64,000 nt of DNA, from the NCBI RefSeq assembly GCF_014648915.1, contig NZ_BMSA01000004.1, forward strand, positions 62,001 through 126,000. Direction: 5' to 3'. Shown one piece after another: positions 8,588-16,511 of the stretch; within the stretch, counting starts at the first letter, position 1; the number at the start of each line of letters is the position of its first letter. The DNA is from Streptomyces phaeofaciens (lineage in GTDB: Bacteria > Actinomycetota > Actinomycetes > Streptomycetales > Streptomycetaceae). A model generated the notes under the pieces. The model ran no database searches. It was not told where the DNA came from and worked only from the letters and a program-made list of their open reading frames with translations. Position numbers and translations under genes: made by a program.

Positions 8588-9562
8588 CTACGGCGTCACA
8601 CCGATGTTGGTCAGGCCCCTGCCGCCGGTGACCGTGTTGCTGCTGTACACCGTGGTCCGGCAACTCGTGCTGTCGTTGGTCACGTTGATGGCCAGCCGGG
8701 TGGATCCGCCGGCTCCGGTGAGGGTGGATTTGTTGCCCCGGAACACCGTGCCGCAGCCCCATCCGGACTGCTGGGTGTGGGTCTGGTAGCCGTCGTTGGT
8801 GGTGCGGGTTCCGGTGTTGTTCTCGACCAGGACGTCGTTGCCCTTCACGTCGACCCAGGAATCGTCGTAGTGGGTTCCGGTGAGGCCGCCGCCGTCGAAG
8901 ATGTTCCCGATGATCCGGGTTCCGGTGGTGCCTTCCTTGACGTCGATGTTCTCTCCGCCGACGTCGGGGCCGATGGTGTTGTCGAGAATCCGGACGTTGT
9001 CGCTCTTGTCGGAGAGCGTGTTCGCGGTGCCCACGTAGACGCCTTCGCCCATGCCGCTGCCGTCGTTGCCGGTGTCGTAGATCCGTGAGTTCCTGATGAC
9101 GCCGTCGGCGCTGGACTTGCGGAAGTGGACGCCTTCCATGTCCAGGTTGTGCACCGTCACACCGTCCACCACGACACCCGCCGCCGAGTCGATCACGATG
9201 CCCTTCTGTCCGCCCGTCACGGTCAGCCCGCGGACGGTCCAGTGGGAGGCCCCGTTCAGGTGGAGGCCGTAACCGCCGCTCGCGGTGAGGACGGCCCGGG
9301 ACGAGCCGGTGAGCGTGATGCGGGCGCCGGACGTGGCGGCCCTGGCGGCTTTGAAGTTGCCCGCGTAGGTGCCGTCGGCGAGATGAATGGTGTCACCGGG
9401 CGCGGCTGCCGTGAGGGCCGACTTCAGTTGCGCGGCGGTGGTCACCTCGATGGTGGCCGCGCGGTCCAGAGCCGGAGCCGGCGCGGAGAGAAGGGTCAGG
9501 CCACCGGTGGTGGCGGCCAGGGTGAGCAGGGAGGTGAGCAGCGTGCGAGAACGCGTGCGCAT
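8588..9562 (-). CDS. Secreted right-handed parallel beta-helix protein (PL6/pectate-lyase-like)
   Basis: This is a 324-residue exported protein. The ATG at 9562 has a GGAGGG site upstream and a signal peptide ending near residue 31 (SAPAPA). The mature start, VTTAAQLKSALTAAAPGDTIHLADGTYAGNF, is the classic opening of chondroitinase-B/PL6-like and pectate-lyase-like beta-helices. Successive rungs follow (WTVRGLTVTGGQKGIVIDSA, VVVDGVTVHNLDMEGVHF, VRILDNTIGPDVGGENIDVKEG, VLVENNTGTRTTNDGYQ). It shares its operator with the alginate-lyase-like and Tat beta-helix genes. Enzymatic activity is inferred from fold and context; a carbohydrate-binding or isomerase role cannot be excluded. Confidence 0.78.
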   Translation of the reverse strand: MRTRSRTLLTSLLTLAATTGGLTLLSAPAPALDRAATIEVTTAAQLKSALTAAAPGDTIHLADGTYAGNFKAARAATSGARITLTGSSRAVLTASGGYGLHLNGASHWTVRGLTVTGGQKGIVIDSAAGVVVDGVTVHNLDMEGVHFRKSSADGVIRNSRIYDTGNDGSGMGEGVYVGTANTLSDKSDNVRILDNTIGPDVGGENIDVKEGTTGTRIIGNIFDGGGLTGTHYDDSWVDVKGNDVLVENNTGTRTTNDGYQTHTQQSGWGCGTVFRGNKSTLTGAGGSTRLAINVTNDSTSCRTTVYSSNTVTGGRGLTNIGVTP

Positions 9563-9586
9563 GGGGGGTCCCTCCTGACGCTTTCG

Positions 9587-9606
9587 TTGTTCATATCCTT
9601 GAACAA
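9587..9606. promoter_or_regulatory. Palindromic operator of the polysaccharide-lyase regulon (site 3)
   Basis: TTGTTCATATCCTTGAACAA has perfect 7-bp arms (TTGTTCA/TGAACAA) around 6 bp and lies 25 bp upstream of the beta-helix gene start. It has the same geometry as sites 1 and 2. A further half site, ATATGAAC, is at 9616-9623. Confidence 0.72.
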
Positions 9607-9704
9607 CGGTCGCGAATATGAACTTACTTGGACGGCTGGGAAATTAGGCGAGGGCCGCGGGTGCGTCAAGGCCCCCGGTCGACTCGACTTCCTCCCCCAC
9701 CGCG

Positions 9705-9741
9705 CCGGGGGCAGGGCGGAAGAGGTCCGCCCCGCCCCCGG
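9705..9741 (-). terminator. Hairpin terminator of the GH13 gene
   Basis: A 15-bp stem with one mismatch (CCGGGGGCAGGGCGG / CCGCCCCGCCCCCGG) and a 7-nt loop lies immediately after the stop of the minus-strand alpha-glucosidase. Confidence 0.72.
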
Positions 9742-9759
9742 CATCGGTGTGCGCGCCGC

Positions 9760-11376
9760 TCACCCGCGCAGCCAGACCGCCGTGTCGCTCGGCAGCCTCC
9801 CCTCCGCGTCCAGCGGGCTGCTGGCCAGGAGGACCAGCTCGTGGTCCGGGAGGCGGGCCGGTGTGGTGGCGAGGTTGACCACACAGACCAGGCCGGGGGC
9901 CCGGCGGAAGGCGAGGACGCCGGCGGGGGCCGGCAGCCACTCCAGAGGGCCGTCGCCGAGACCCGCCTCGGCACGGCGCAGCCGCAGCGCGGTGCGGTAG
10001 AGGACCAGCATCGAGTCCGGGTCGCCCACTTGAAGGTCGGCCGCGTACGCGGACCAGCCGGCGGGCTGCGGCAGCCAGGGTTCGGTGCGCGAGCCGAAGC
10101 CCGCGTAGGGGGCGTCGGCGGTCCACGGCAGCGGGACCCGGCAGCCGTCACGGCCGGGATCGGTGCCGTCCGAGCGGAAGTGCATCGGGTCCTGGATGCG
10201 CTCGCGCGGGATGTCCGCCTCGGGCAGGCCGAGTTCCTCGCCCTGGTAGAGGTAGACCGAGCCGGGCAGCGCGAGGGTGAGGAGGGCGGCGGCGCGGGCC
10301 CGGCGGGTGCCCAGCTCCAGGTCGGTCGGGGTGCCGAACTTCTTGGCCGCGAAGTCGAAGCCGGTGTCCGCGCGGCCGTAGCGGGTGACCGTACGGGTCA
10401 CGTCGTGGTTGCACAGCACCCAGGTGGCGGGCGCGCCGACCGGAGCGTGCTCGGCGAGCGTGTCGTCGATGGCTCCGCGCAGCCGGTCCGCGTCCCAGGG
10501 GCAGGTCAGGAAGTTGAAGTTGAACGCGGTGTGCAGTTCGTCCGGGCGCAGGTAGCGGGCGAAGCGCTCGGCGTCCGGCAACCAGACCTCCCCGACGAAG
10601 AACCCGCCGTGGGCGTCGGCGACGCGCCGCCACGAGCGGTAGATCTCGTGCAGTTCGTCGCGGTCGACGTAGGGATGGGGGTCGCGGCCCTCGACGAAGT
10701 CCGGCAGATCGGGGTCCTTGGCGGGCAGCGCCGCCGAATCGATGCGCACCCCGGCCACGCCCCGCTCGAACCAGAACCGCAGCACCTCCTCGTGCTCCTC
10801 GCGGACCGCCGGGTGGGCCCAGTTCAGGTCGGGTTGCTGGGGGGTGAACAGATGCAGGTACCACTCGCCGTCCTCGACGCGGGTCCAGGTCCGGCCGGCG
10901 AACTGCGACGGCCAGTCGTTGGGCGGCAGTTCACCGTGCTCGCCGCGGCCGGGACGGAAGTGGAACAGCTTGCGCTCGGGGCTGCCGGGTCCGGCGGCGA
11001 GCGCGGCCCGGAACCAGGGGTGCTGGTCGGAGACATGGTTGGGGACGATGTCGACGATGGTGCGGATACCGAGCTCGCGGGCCTCGGTGATCAGCCGCTC
11101 GGCCTCGTCGAGGGTGCCGAAAGCGGGGTCGATGGTGCGGTAGTCCGCGACGTCGTAGCCGCCGTCGGCGAGCGGTGACAGGTACCAGGGGGTGAACCAG
11201 ACGGCGTCGACGCCGAGTTCGGCGAGATAGGGCAGTCGCGCTCGTACGCCCGCCAGGTCCCCGGTGCCGTCGCCGTCGCCGTCGGCGAAACTGCGGGGGT
11301 AGACCTGGTAGATGGCAGCGTCACGCCACCAGTCGTCCGGGGAGGCGGTGGTCCTGTCGGGGTGCGGGGCTGCCAC
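9760..11376 (-). CDS. Intracellular GH13 alpha-glucosidase
   Basis: This is a 538-residue cytoplasmic enzyme with no signal peptide. I chose the GTG at 11376 (AAAGGA site upstream); the longer open frame beyond it overlaps the permease gene in another frame. Conserved GH13 blocks are present: WWRDAAIYQVYPRSFADGDG at residue 16, VDIVPNHVS near 110, GVRIDSAA with the nucleophile Asp near 210, FFVGEVWLPD with the acid/base Glu near 260, and CNHDVTRTV near 320. This arrangement fits the oligo-1,6-/alpha-glucosidase subfamilies. It follows the ABC-importer genes on the same strand and probably hydrolyses the imported alpha-glucan oligosaccharides. A close paralogue lies at 41423-43069. Confidence 0.92.
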   Translation of the reverse strand: MAAPHPDRTTASPDDWWRDAAIYQVYPRSFADGDGDGTGDLAGVRARLPYLAELGVDAVWFTPWYLSPLADGGYDVADYRTIDPAFGTLDEAERLITEARELGIRTIVDIVPNHVSDQHPWFRAALAAGPGSPERKLFHFRPGRGEHGELPPNDWPSQFAGRTWTRVEDGEWYLHLFTPQQPDLNWAHPAVREEHEEVLRFWFERGVAGVRIDSAALPAKDPDLPDFVEGRDPHPYVDRDELHEIYRSWRRVADAHGGFFVGEVWLPDAERFARYLRPDELHTAFNFNFLTCPWDADRLRGAIDDTLAEHAPVGAPATWVLCNHDVTRTVTRYGRADTGFDFAAKKFGTPTDLELGTRRARAAALLTLALPGSVYLYQGEELGLPEADIPRERIQDPMHFRSDGTDPGRDGCRVPLPWTADAPYAGFGSRTEPWLPQPAGWSAYAADLQVGDPDSMLVLYRTALRLRRAEAGLGDGPLEWLPAPAGVLAFRRAPGLVCVVNLATTPARLPDHELVLLASSPLDAEGRLPSDTAVWLRG

Positions 11377-11564
11377 GTGACGGTCCTTTCGGGGCAGGGG
11401 TGGTTCTCCGCCGCCGCCCCGGACAGCGGGGCGTCGAGGACGGGGCGGCGGCGGAGGATCGGAAGGGGTACCGGCCGGCCGGGCGGGCGGATCGCTCGCG
11501 CCCGGCGAGGGAGGCGGGGGACACCGGTGCCAGGAGGGGGAGGCGGGGGACGCCAGGAGGGGGG

Positions 11565-12440
11565 TCAGCCCTTGAGGCCGCCCGCGGTCAGTCCGCTCAT
11601 GATGTTGCGCTGGAAGACCAGGAACAGCAGCAGGGTCGGCAGGGAGGCGATGGTGAGGGCGGCGATCAGCACGTTCTCGGGCACGCTGGTGGCGAGCGAG
11701 TAGATGCCGACGGCGAGGGTCTGGCCGGTGGGGTCGGGCAGCACCAGCATCGGCCAGAGGAAGTCCTTCCAGACGCCGACGACCGCGAAGATGGACACCA
11801 CACCGAGGATGGGCCGCGAAATCGGCAGGACCACGGACCACAGGACGCGCAGCGATCCCGCGCCGTCCATGGAGGCCGCGTCCAGGAGCTCCTTGGGGAT
11901 GGAGTCGAAGAACCGCTTCAGCAGGAAGATGTTGAAGGCGTTGGTCACCGAGGGCAGCCAGATCGCCCAGGGCGAGTTGAGCAGGTTGCGCTCGACGATC
12001 GGCACGTCCAGCACGGTGAGGTACTGCGGGACGACGAGGACGGTCGCCGGGATCATCAGGGTGACCAGCATCATCCCGAGGATCGCCTTGCCGAGGGCGG
12101 GGCGCAGCTTGGACAGGGAGTAGGCGGCGGCGACGTCGAGGACCAGTTGGAAGGCGAGCGCGCCGAACGCGTAGTAGAGGGTGTTCAGGAGCAGCCGGGC
12201 GAGGTCCATCACCTCCCAGGCCCGCCGGTAGTTCTCCGGGTGGACGGAGCCGGGCACCCAGGTGGGGGGTGTCTGGACGGCTTCCTGGGTGGTCTTGAGC
12301 CCGCCGGACACCATCCAGTACAGCGGGCCGAGGAAGGCCAGCGTGAACAGGACGACGACGAGTGCGAAGCACAGCCAGTACAGCAGCCTGCCGCGCGGGC
12401 GGGCGAGGGCGGCCGGCGAGATGAGCGTGCGTGTGGACAT
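11565..12440 (-). CDS. Sugar ABC transporter permease (MalG-like)
   Basis: This is a 291-residue inner-membrane protein with about six predicted transmembrane helices (first at LLYWLCFALVVVLFTLAFLG, near residue 20). The EAA loop that contacts the ATPase is present at about residues 190-210 (ELLDAASMDGAGSLRVLWSV). MalG-type permeases pair with a MalF-type partner, here the gene 19 bp upstream. No ATP-binding gene occurs in this cluster; in Streptomyces many sugar importers share the MsiK ATPase encoded elsewhere. The 188 bp between this gene and the GH13 gene hold no recognisable gene and may carry a second promoter. Confidence 0.93.
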   Translation of the reverse strand: MSTRTLISPAALARPRGRLLYWLCFALVVVLFTLAFLGPLYWMVSGGLKTTQEAVQTPPTWVPGSVHPENYRRAWEVMDLARLLLNTLYYAFGALAFQLVLDVAAAYSLSKLRPALGKAILGMMLVTLMIPATVLVVPQYLTVLDVPIVERNLLNSPWAIWLPSVTNAFNIFLLKRFFDSIPKELLDAASMDGAGSLRVLWSVVLPISRPILGVVSIFAVVGVWKDFLWPMLVLPDPTGQTLAVGIYSLATSVPENVLIAALTIASLPTLLLFLVFQRNIMSGLTAGGLKG

Positions 12441-12459
12441 GTCCGTGTCTCCCCCGGTC

Positions 12460-13422
12460 CTACTCTTCCGTGGCGCGGTTGAGCCTGGTGTACACGGCCG
12501 AGAATGCGGCCAGCAGTACGAGCAGGATCAGGCCGAGCGCCGCCGCGGCACCGTAGTTGTTGAAGTTGAAGGCGTACTGGTAGATCAGGTAGACGACCGT
12601 CGTGGTGGAGCCCTCGGGCCCGGCGCCGCCGGTCAGCAGGAAGGGTTCGATGAAGACCTGCATGGTGGCGATGATCTGCATGAGCAGCATCAGCGCCAGG
12701 ACGAGCCGGGTCTGCGGGATCGTCACGTGCCACACCTTGCGCAGCAGGCCGGCCCCGTCGAGTTCGGCGGCCTCGTACAGTTCGCCCGGGACGCTCTGGA
12801 GGGCGGCCAGGTAGATGAGGGTCGCGCCGCCCATGTTCATCCAGGTGGAGGCGACGACGACGGAGAGCATCGCGGTGTCGGGGTCCTGGAGCCACTGCTG
12901 GGCCGGGATGCCGAAGACGTCCAGCACCTCGTTGAACATGCCGAAGCCGGGGTCGTACAGGTACTTGAAGAGCAGCACGGACGCGGTGGGCGGCAGCATG
13001 ACGGGCAGGTAGACCAGCAGCCTCAGATATCCCTGGCCGTGCCGGAACTCGTTGATGACGAGGGCCGTGAGGAACGGGACGGCGAAGCCGAGGACGAGTG
13101 CGAGGACCGTGAACCAGAGGGTGTTGCGCCAGGCCTGGCCGAAGGCGGGGTCGTTCCAGACGGTGACGAAGTTGTCCCAGCCGGTCCAACTGACCTTGCC
13201 GTCCTCGGTCTTCTGGAAGGCGAGCAGGAACTCGCGGACGATCGGGTACCAGGAGAAGAAGGCGAAGCAGAGCACCGCGCCGATGAGGAATCCGTGGGCG
13301 GTGACATTGCGGCGCAGGGCCTTGCCGAAGCCCCCGGCCGGGGGCCGGACGGCGCCGGTACGCGTCCGGCGGGGTCGGCGTTCCTTGGCCGCCGGGTCCT
13401 GCGTGAGGGTGGGGGCCGACAT
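12460..13422 (-). CDS. Sugar ABC transporter permease (MalF-like)
   Basis: This is a 320-residue membrane protein starting at the ATG at 13422 (GAGGAG site 7 nt upstream); the longer open frame is a shadow over the binding-protein gene. A basic N-terminus (ERRPRRTRTGAVR) precedes the first helix (FLIGAVLCFAFFSWYPIV), and about six helices follow. The EAA motif is at about residues 210-230 (ELYEAAELDGAGLLRKVWHV). It sits between the lipoprotein receptor and the MalG-like partner, so the three form one importer. Confidence 0.93.
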   Translation of the reverse strand: MSAPTLTQDPAAKERRPRRTRTGAVRPPAGGFGKALRRNVTAHGFLIGAVLCFAFFSWYPIVREFLLAFQKTEDGKVSWTGWDNFVTVWNDPAFGQAWRNTLWFTVLALVLGFAVPFLTALVINEFRHGQGYLRLLVYLPVMLPPTASVLLFKYLYDPGFGMFNEVLDVFGIPAQQWLQDPDTAMLSVVVASTWMNMGGATLIYLAALQSVPGELYEAAELDGAGLLRKVWHVTIPQTRLVLALMLLMQIIATMQVFIEPFLLTGGAGPEGSTTTVVYLIYQYAFNFNNYGAAAALGLILLVLLAAFSAVYTRLNRATEE

Positions 13423-13571
13423 GGGTGCTCCTCGGTCGTGCTGCGGCGTCGCCGGACCGGGCGGTCCGGTCGCGTGACGTGGGCGGACGGGCGCCGGGCC
13501 CGCCCGGGTGAGGGCGGGCCGTGGGCGCGCTCGCGGGCCGGGCGGTGGGAGACCGCCCGGCCCCGCGGGGG

Positions 13572-14990
13572 TCACTGGTTGGCGAGTACCTGGTTCACCT
13601 GGGTCTCCGCCGTCGACAGGAGCTTGTCGACGTCGGCGTTCTTGTTGGTGAGGATGCCCGACATCACGTTGTCGAGGACCTTGTAGATCTCCTGCGCCTT
13701 CGGGGGCTCGGCCTTGCCCTGGACCGGGTTGTCCATGAAGGCCTTGAAGTTCTGCACCGGCATGGTGGCGTACCGGGTGCGCGCGGCGTCGTCCTTGGTC
13801 TTGCTGTCGTTCAGCCAGAAGTTGGGCTGCGGCACGCCGACCGGCAGACCGTCGGCCTTGGTGCGCTCCCAGTCGAACTGGCCCTTGCCGACGCTGAGGT
13901 TCTTGAAGTCGAGCCAGGCGATCGCGGCCTTGATCTTGTCGGAGGAGATCCCCTTCTTGATCATGTAGTTGTTGCCGCCGGACAGGGTGTTCTTGCCGCC
14001 CGGGATCGGGCCCATGCCGAAGTTCTCGTACTTGGCGCCGAGTTGCTGGACCATGTAGGCGATGTCGTCGGGCGCGGCGAGGAACATGCCGAGCTTGTCG
14101 GTGGCGATCTGTTTCTGGAGGTCGCCCCACTTGAGCAGTTGGGTCTTGCCCATGGAGTCGTCCTCCCAGCGCATCGCGTGGAGGTTCTCGGCGACCTGCT
14201 TGCCGATCGCGTCGTTGAACGCGGCCTTCTTGCCCGAGGCGTCGACCACGTCACCGCCGAGGCTGTACATCTGCGCGGTGAAGTGCCAGCCGCCCGTGTT
14301 GGCGGCGCTGTACTCGCCGAAGCCGGACACGCCGCCGCCGAGACCGGCGATCTTCTTGGCCGCCGTGCGGACGTCCTCCCAGGTGGCGGGCGGGGCGTCG
14401 GGATCGAGGCCGGCCTTCTCGAAGAGCGAGCGGTTGATGAGCAGGCCCATACGGTAGTTGCTGGTGGGCAGGCCGTAGAGCTTGCCGTCCTGCTGGAGCG
14501 AGCCGAGGACGTCCGGGTCGATGTCCTTCAGCAGGGGCACGCTCTTGTCGTTGACGTAGGCGGTGATGTCCTGGGCGCCGTCGTTGTCGAGGACCTGAGC
14601 CAGGTCGGTGAAGTAGGTGTAGAACACGTCGGGCTGGGACTTGGCCTTGAGCATCGCGGTGAAGCGGGGCGGTTCCAGACACTGGCCCGGGGTGGAGCGG
14701 CCCTGGACGGTGACGTTGGGGTACGTCTTGTTGAACTCCTCGACGTCCTCGTTCCACTCCTTGAGCTCGGCCTTCTTGGCCGCCGGCGGCATGCAGTCGA
14801 TGGTGATGGTCACCTTGGTCTTGGGGTCCAGCGGCACGGCGGGGTCGGCGTTCGCGCTGTTCCCGTTGCCGTTGTCGTCGTCGTCACTGCTGCTGCTCGT
14901 GCCGCAGGCGGCGAGCGCCGTCAGCGTGAGCGCGGAGACGAGGGTGACCGCGCCGGCGCGGCGGGTGCGGCGGAACCGAGCTCTTCTCAT
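13572..14990 (-). CDS. Lipoprotein sugar-binding protein of an ABC importer
   Basis: This is a 472-residue extracytoplasmic solute-binding protein. A basic n-region and hydrophobic segment end in the lipobox LTALAAC with the lipidated Cys at residue 29, followed by a Ser/Asp/Asn linker. The body matches family-1 sugar-binding proteins (DVFYTYFTDLAQVLDNDGAQDITAYV, GLPTSNYRMGLLINRSLFEKAGLDP, IAWLDFKNL). The ligand is inferred from context: alpha-1,3-gluco-oligosaccharides released by the neighbouring GH87 enzymes. It is the first gene of the importer operon, and the LacI regulator lies just upstream on the same strand. Confidence 0.93.
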   Translation of the reverse strand: MRRARFRRTRRAGAVTLVSALTLTALAACGTSSSSDDDDNGNGNSANADPAVPLDPKTKVTITIDCMPPAAKKAELKEWNEDVEEFNKTYPNVTVQGRSTPGQCLEPPRFTAMLKAKSQPDVFYTYFTDLAQVLDNDGAQDITAYVNDKSVPLLKDIDPDVLGSLQQDGKLYGLPTSNYRMGLLINRSLFEKAGLDPDAPPATWEDVRTAAKKIAGLGGGVSGFGEYSAANTGGWHFTAQMYSLGGDVVDASGKKAAFNDAIGKQVAENLHAMRWEDDSMGKTQLLKWGDLQKQIATDKLGMFLAAPDDIAYMVQQLGAKYENFGMGPIPGGKNTLSGGNNYMIKKGISSDKIKAAIAWLDFKNLSVGKGQFDWERTKADGLPVGVPQPNFWLNDSKTKDDAARTRYATMPVQNFKAFMDNPVQGKAEPPKAQEIYKVLDNVMSGILTNKNADVDKLLSTAETQVNQVLANQ

Positions 14991-15036
14991 GGGTGGTCCC
15001 CTTCGGGCATGAACGTGGAAGGCGCCCCCTCACCCT

Positions 15037-15064
15037 TGCGAGGTGGGGCGTGCGAGGTGGGGCG
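15037..15064. repeat. Tandem 14-bp direct repeat
   Basis: TGCGAGGTGGGGCG occurs twice head to tail with no mismatch, in the leader of the sugar-binding protein gene, 47-74 bp before its start. Confidence 0.9.
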
Positions 15065-15274
15065 CCGCACACTCAACCACCCCCCACAAGGCTCCGCAAT
15101 ATCTCGCGCTGATTTCGTAATTGTTTGACAGTCCACCGCACATGGGGTGGTCCATGACCGATGACTCCGCGCAAGTCGGCGTCAGACGCGGAACGTTACG
15201 TACCGCTCCGCCTCCTGCCCTCACTCCCCCACTCCCCCCGCCCCCCCTCCCCCGCACCGGCGCAGACATGACGC

Positions 15275-15304
15275 GGCCGGCCCACGGGGGTCCGTGGGCC
15301 GGCC
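15275..15304. terminator. Hairpin terminator downstream of the LacI gene
   Basis: A perfect 13-bp stem (GGCCGGCCCACGG / CCGTGGGCCGGCC) with a 4-nt loop. It would insulate the LacI transcript from the importer operon. Confidence 0.78.
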
Positions 15305-15343
15305 GGTTGACGCGACGGGCTCTGTGCGGGTGTTGCGCGCGCC

Positions 15344-15394
15344 GCACGGGGGGCGCTGCACGCGCCCGTGCGGGCGCTGCACGGGGGGCGCTGC
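15344..15394. repeat. 16-bp direct repeat pair
   Basis: GCACGGGGGGCGCTGC occurs at 15344-15359 and again at 15379-15394. It lies just past the LacI stop codon and is probably inert. Confidence 0.85.
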
Positions 15395-15401
15395 GCGGAC
15401 G

Positions 15402-16412
15402 TCAGTCGCGCGGCGCCTGGGCGGTCGAACCGCGGACGACCAGCTCGGGCTCGAACAGCAGCTCCCCGGGCGGCACTTCGCCGCCCTGGATCTGAGCGCA
15501 CAGCAGATCCACGGCGGCCCGGCCCATGGCTTCGATGGGCTGGCGCACGGTGGTCAGCGGGGGTTCGATGCAGTTCATGAAGGCGGAGTCGTCGAAGCCG
15601 ACGACGGACACCTGCTCGGGCACCGCGAGGCCGCGCCGCCGGGCGGCCCTGATGGCACCGAGGGCGAGCGGGTCACTGGCGCAGATGATGCCGGTGACCC
15701 CGCGGTCCAACAGGCGCGAGGTGGCCGCCTGGCCACCCTCCAGGGAGAACATCGAGCGCTCCACCCGGTCGTCGGGGAGCGGGGAGCCGGCCGCCTCGGC
15801 CGCGGCACGGGCGGCGGCGAGCTTGCGCCGGGAGGGCACGTGGTCGCCGGGGCCGAGGACGACACCGATGCGCTCGTGGCCCAGCAGGGACAGGTGCCGC
15901 CAGGCCTGTTCCACCGCGACGGCGTCGTCGCAGGAGACACAGGGGAAGTCCAGTTCCGCGATGGGGGCGTTGATCAGGACCACCGGGATCCGCCGTTCGG
16001 CGAGCTGGTGGTAGTGCTCGTGCGGGGCGTCGGCCTGCGCGAACAGGCCTCCGGCGAAGACCACTCCGGAGACGTGCTGCTGAAGGAGGAGATCGACGTA
16101 GTCCGCCTCGGAGACGCCGCCCTTGGTCTGGGTGCACAGCACCGGGGTCAGCCCCTGCTGGGCCAGCGCGCCACCGATGACCTCGGCGAACAGCGGGAAG
16201 ATGGGGTTCTGCAACTCCGGCAGGACGAGCCCCACCAGGCGGGCGCGTTCGCCGCGCAGCTGGGTGGGGCGCTCGTAGCCGAGCACGTCCAGGGCGGTCA
16301 GCACGGACTGGCGGGTGGCGTCGGAGACCCCCGGCTTGCCGTTGAGCACCCGGCTGACCGTGGCCTCGCTGACCCCTACCTTCTTGGCTACCTGAGCAAG
16401 TCGTCGCGTCAT
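15402..16412 (-). CDS. LacI-family regulator of the alpha-glucan locus
   Basis: This is a 336-residue repressor-type protein. The start MTRRLAQVAKKVGVSEATVS places the LacI helix-turn-helix at the N-terminus (hinge NGKPGVSDATR), followed by a periplasmic-binding-protein-like sensor (VGLVLPELQNPIFPLFAEVI, GVVFAGGLF, GIICASDPLALGAIRA, VVGFDDSAFMNCIEPPLTTVRQP). I chose the ATG at 16412 because it gives a canonical LacI N-terminus; the frame upstream is operator sequence. It is flanked by the GH87 enzyme and the importer operon, and copies of one operator lie at its own promoter and between the two GH87 genes, so it probably controls the whole locus and itself. The inducer is probably a nigerose-type oligosaccharide (inference). 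Confidence 0.93.
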   Translation of the reverse strand: MTRRLAQVAKKVGVSEATVSRVLNGKPGVSDATRQSVLTALDVLGYERPTQLRGERARLVGLVLPELQNPIFPLFAEVIGGALAQQGLTPVLCTQTKGGVSEADYVDLLLQQHVSGVVFAGGLFAQADAPHEHYHQLAERRIPVVLINAPIAELDFPCVSCDDAVAVEQAWRHLSLLGHERIGVVLGPGDHVPSRRKLAAARAAAEAAGSPLPDDRVERSMFSLEGGQAATSRLLDRGVTGIICASDPLALGAIRAARRRGLAVPEQVSVVGFDDSAFMNCIEPPLTTVRQPIEAMGRAAVDLLCAQIQGGEVPPGELLFEPELVVRGSTAQAPRD

Positions 16413-16413
16413 G

Positions 16414-16451
16414 AGCGCAAGGCTAGCGCAAGTCACGCAAATGGCTTGCGC
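16414..16451. promoter_or_regulatory. LacI operator cluster at the regulator's own promoter
   Basis: It contains the inverted repeat CGCAA-ATGGC-TTGCG (16436-16450), preceded by a direct repeat of the left half (GCGCAAGTCACGCAA) and by another GCGCAA at 16415. On the minus strand TAGCCT ends about 8 nt before the ATG and looks like a -10 box, with TTGCGT as a possible -35. There is no ribosome site, so the mRNA may be leaderless and the operator overlaps the promoter. Confidence 0.7.
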
Positions 16452-16511
16452 CAACCTTGGCCCCGATGTTCATTTTTCTTCACGTTCCATGGCTGTCTTA
16501 CGGCCCGGCGA

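Larger units (their letters stand above)
14991..15401. other. 411-bp non-coding region upstream of the importer operon
   Basis: I see no gene. It should contain the importer promoter and does contain the LacI gene's terminator and two sets of short direct repeats, listed separately. Near 15094-15107, CGCAATATCTCGCG resembles half of the CGCAA/TTGCG operator but lacks a proper right arm. Confidence 0.6.
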
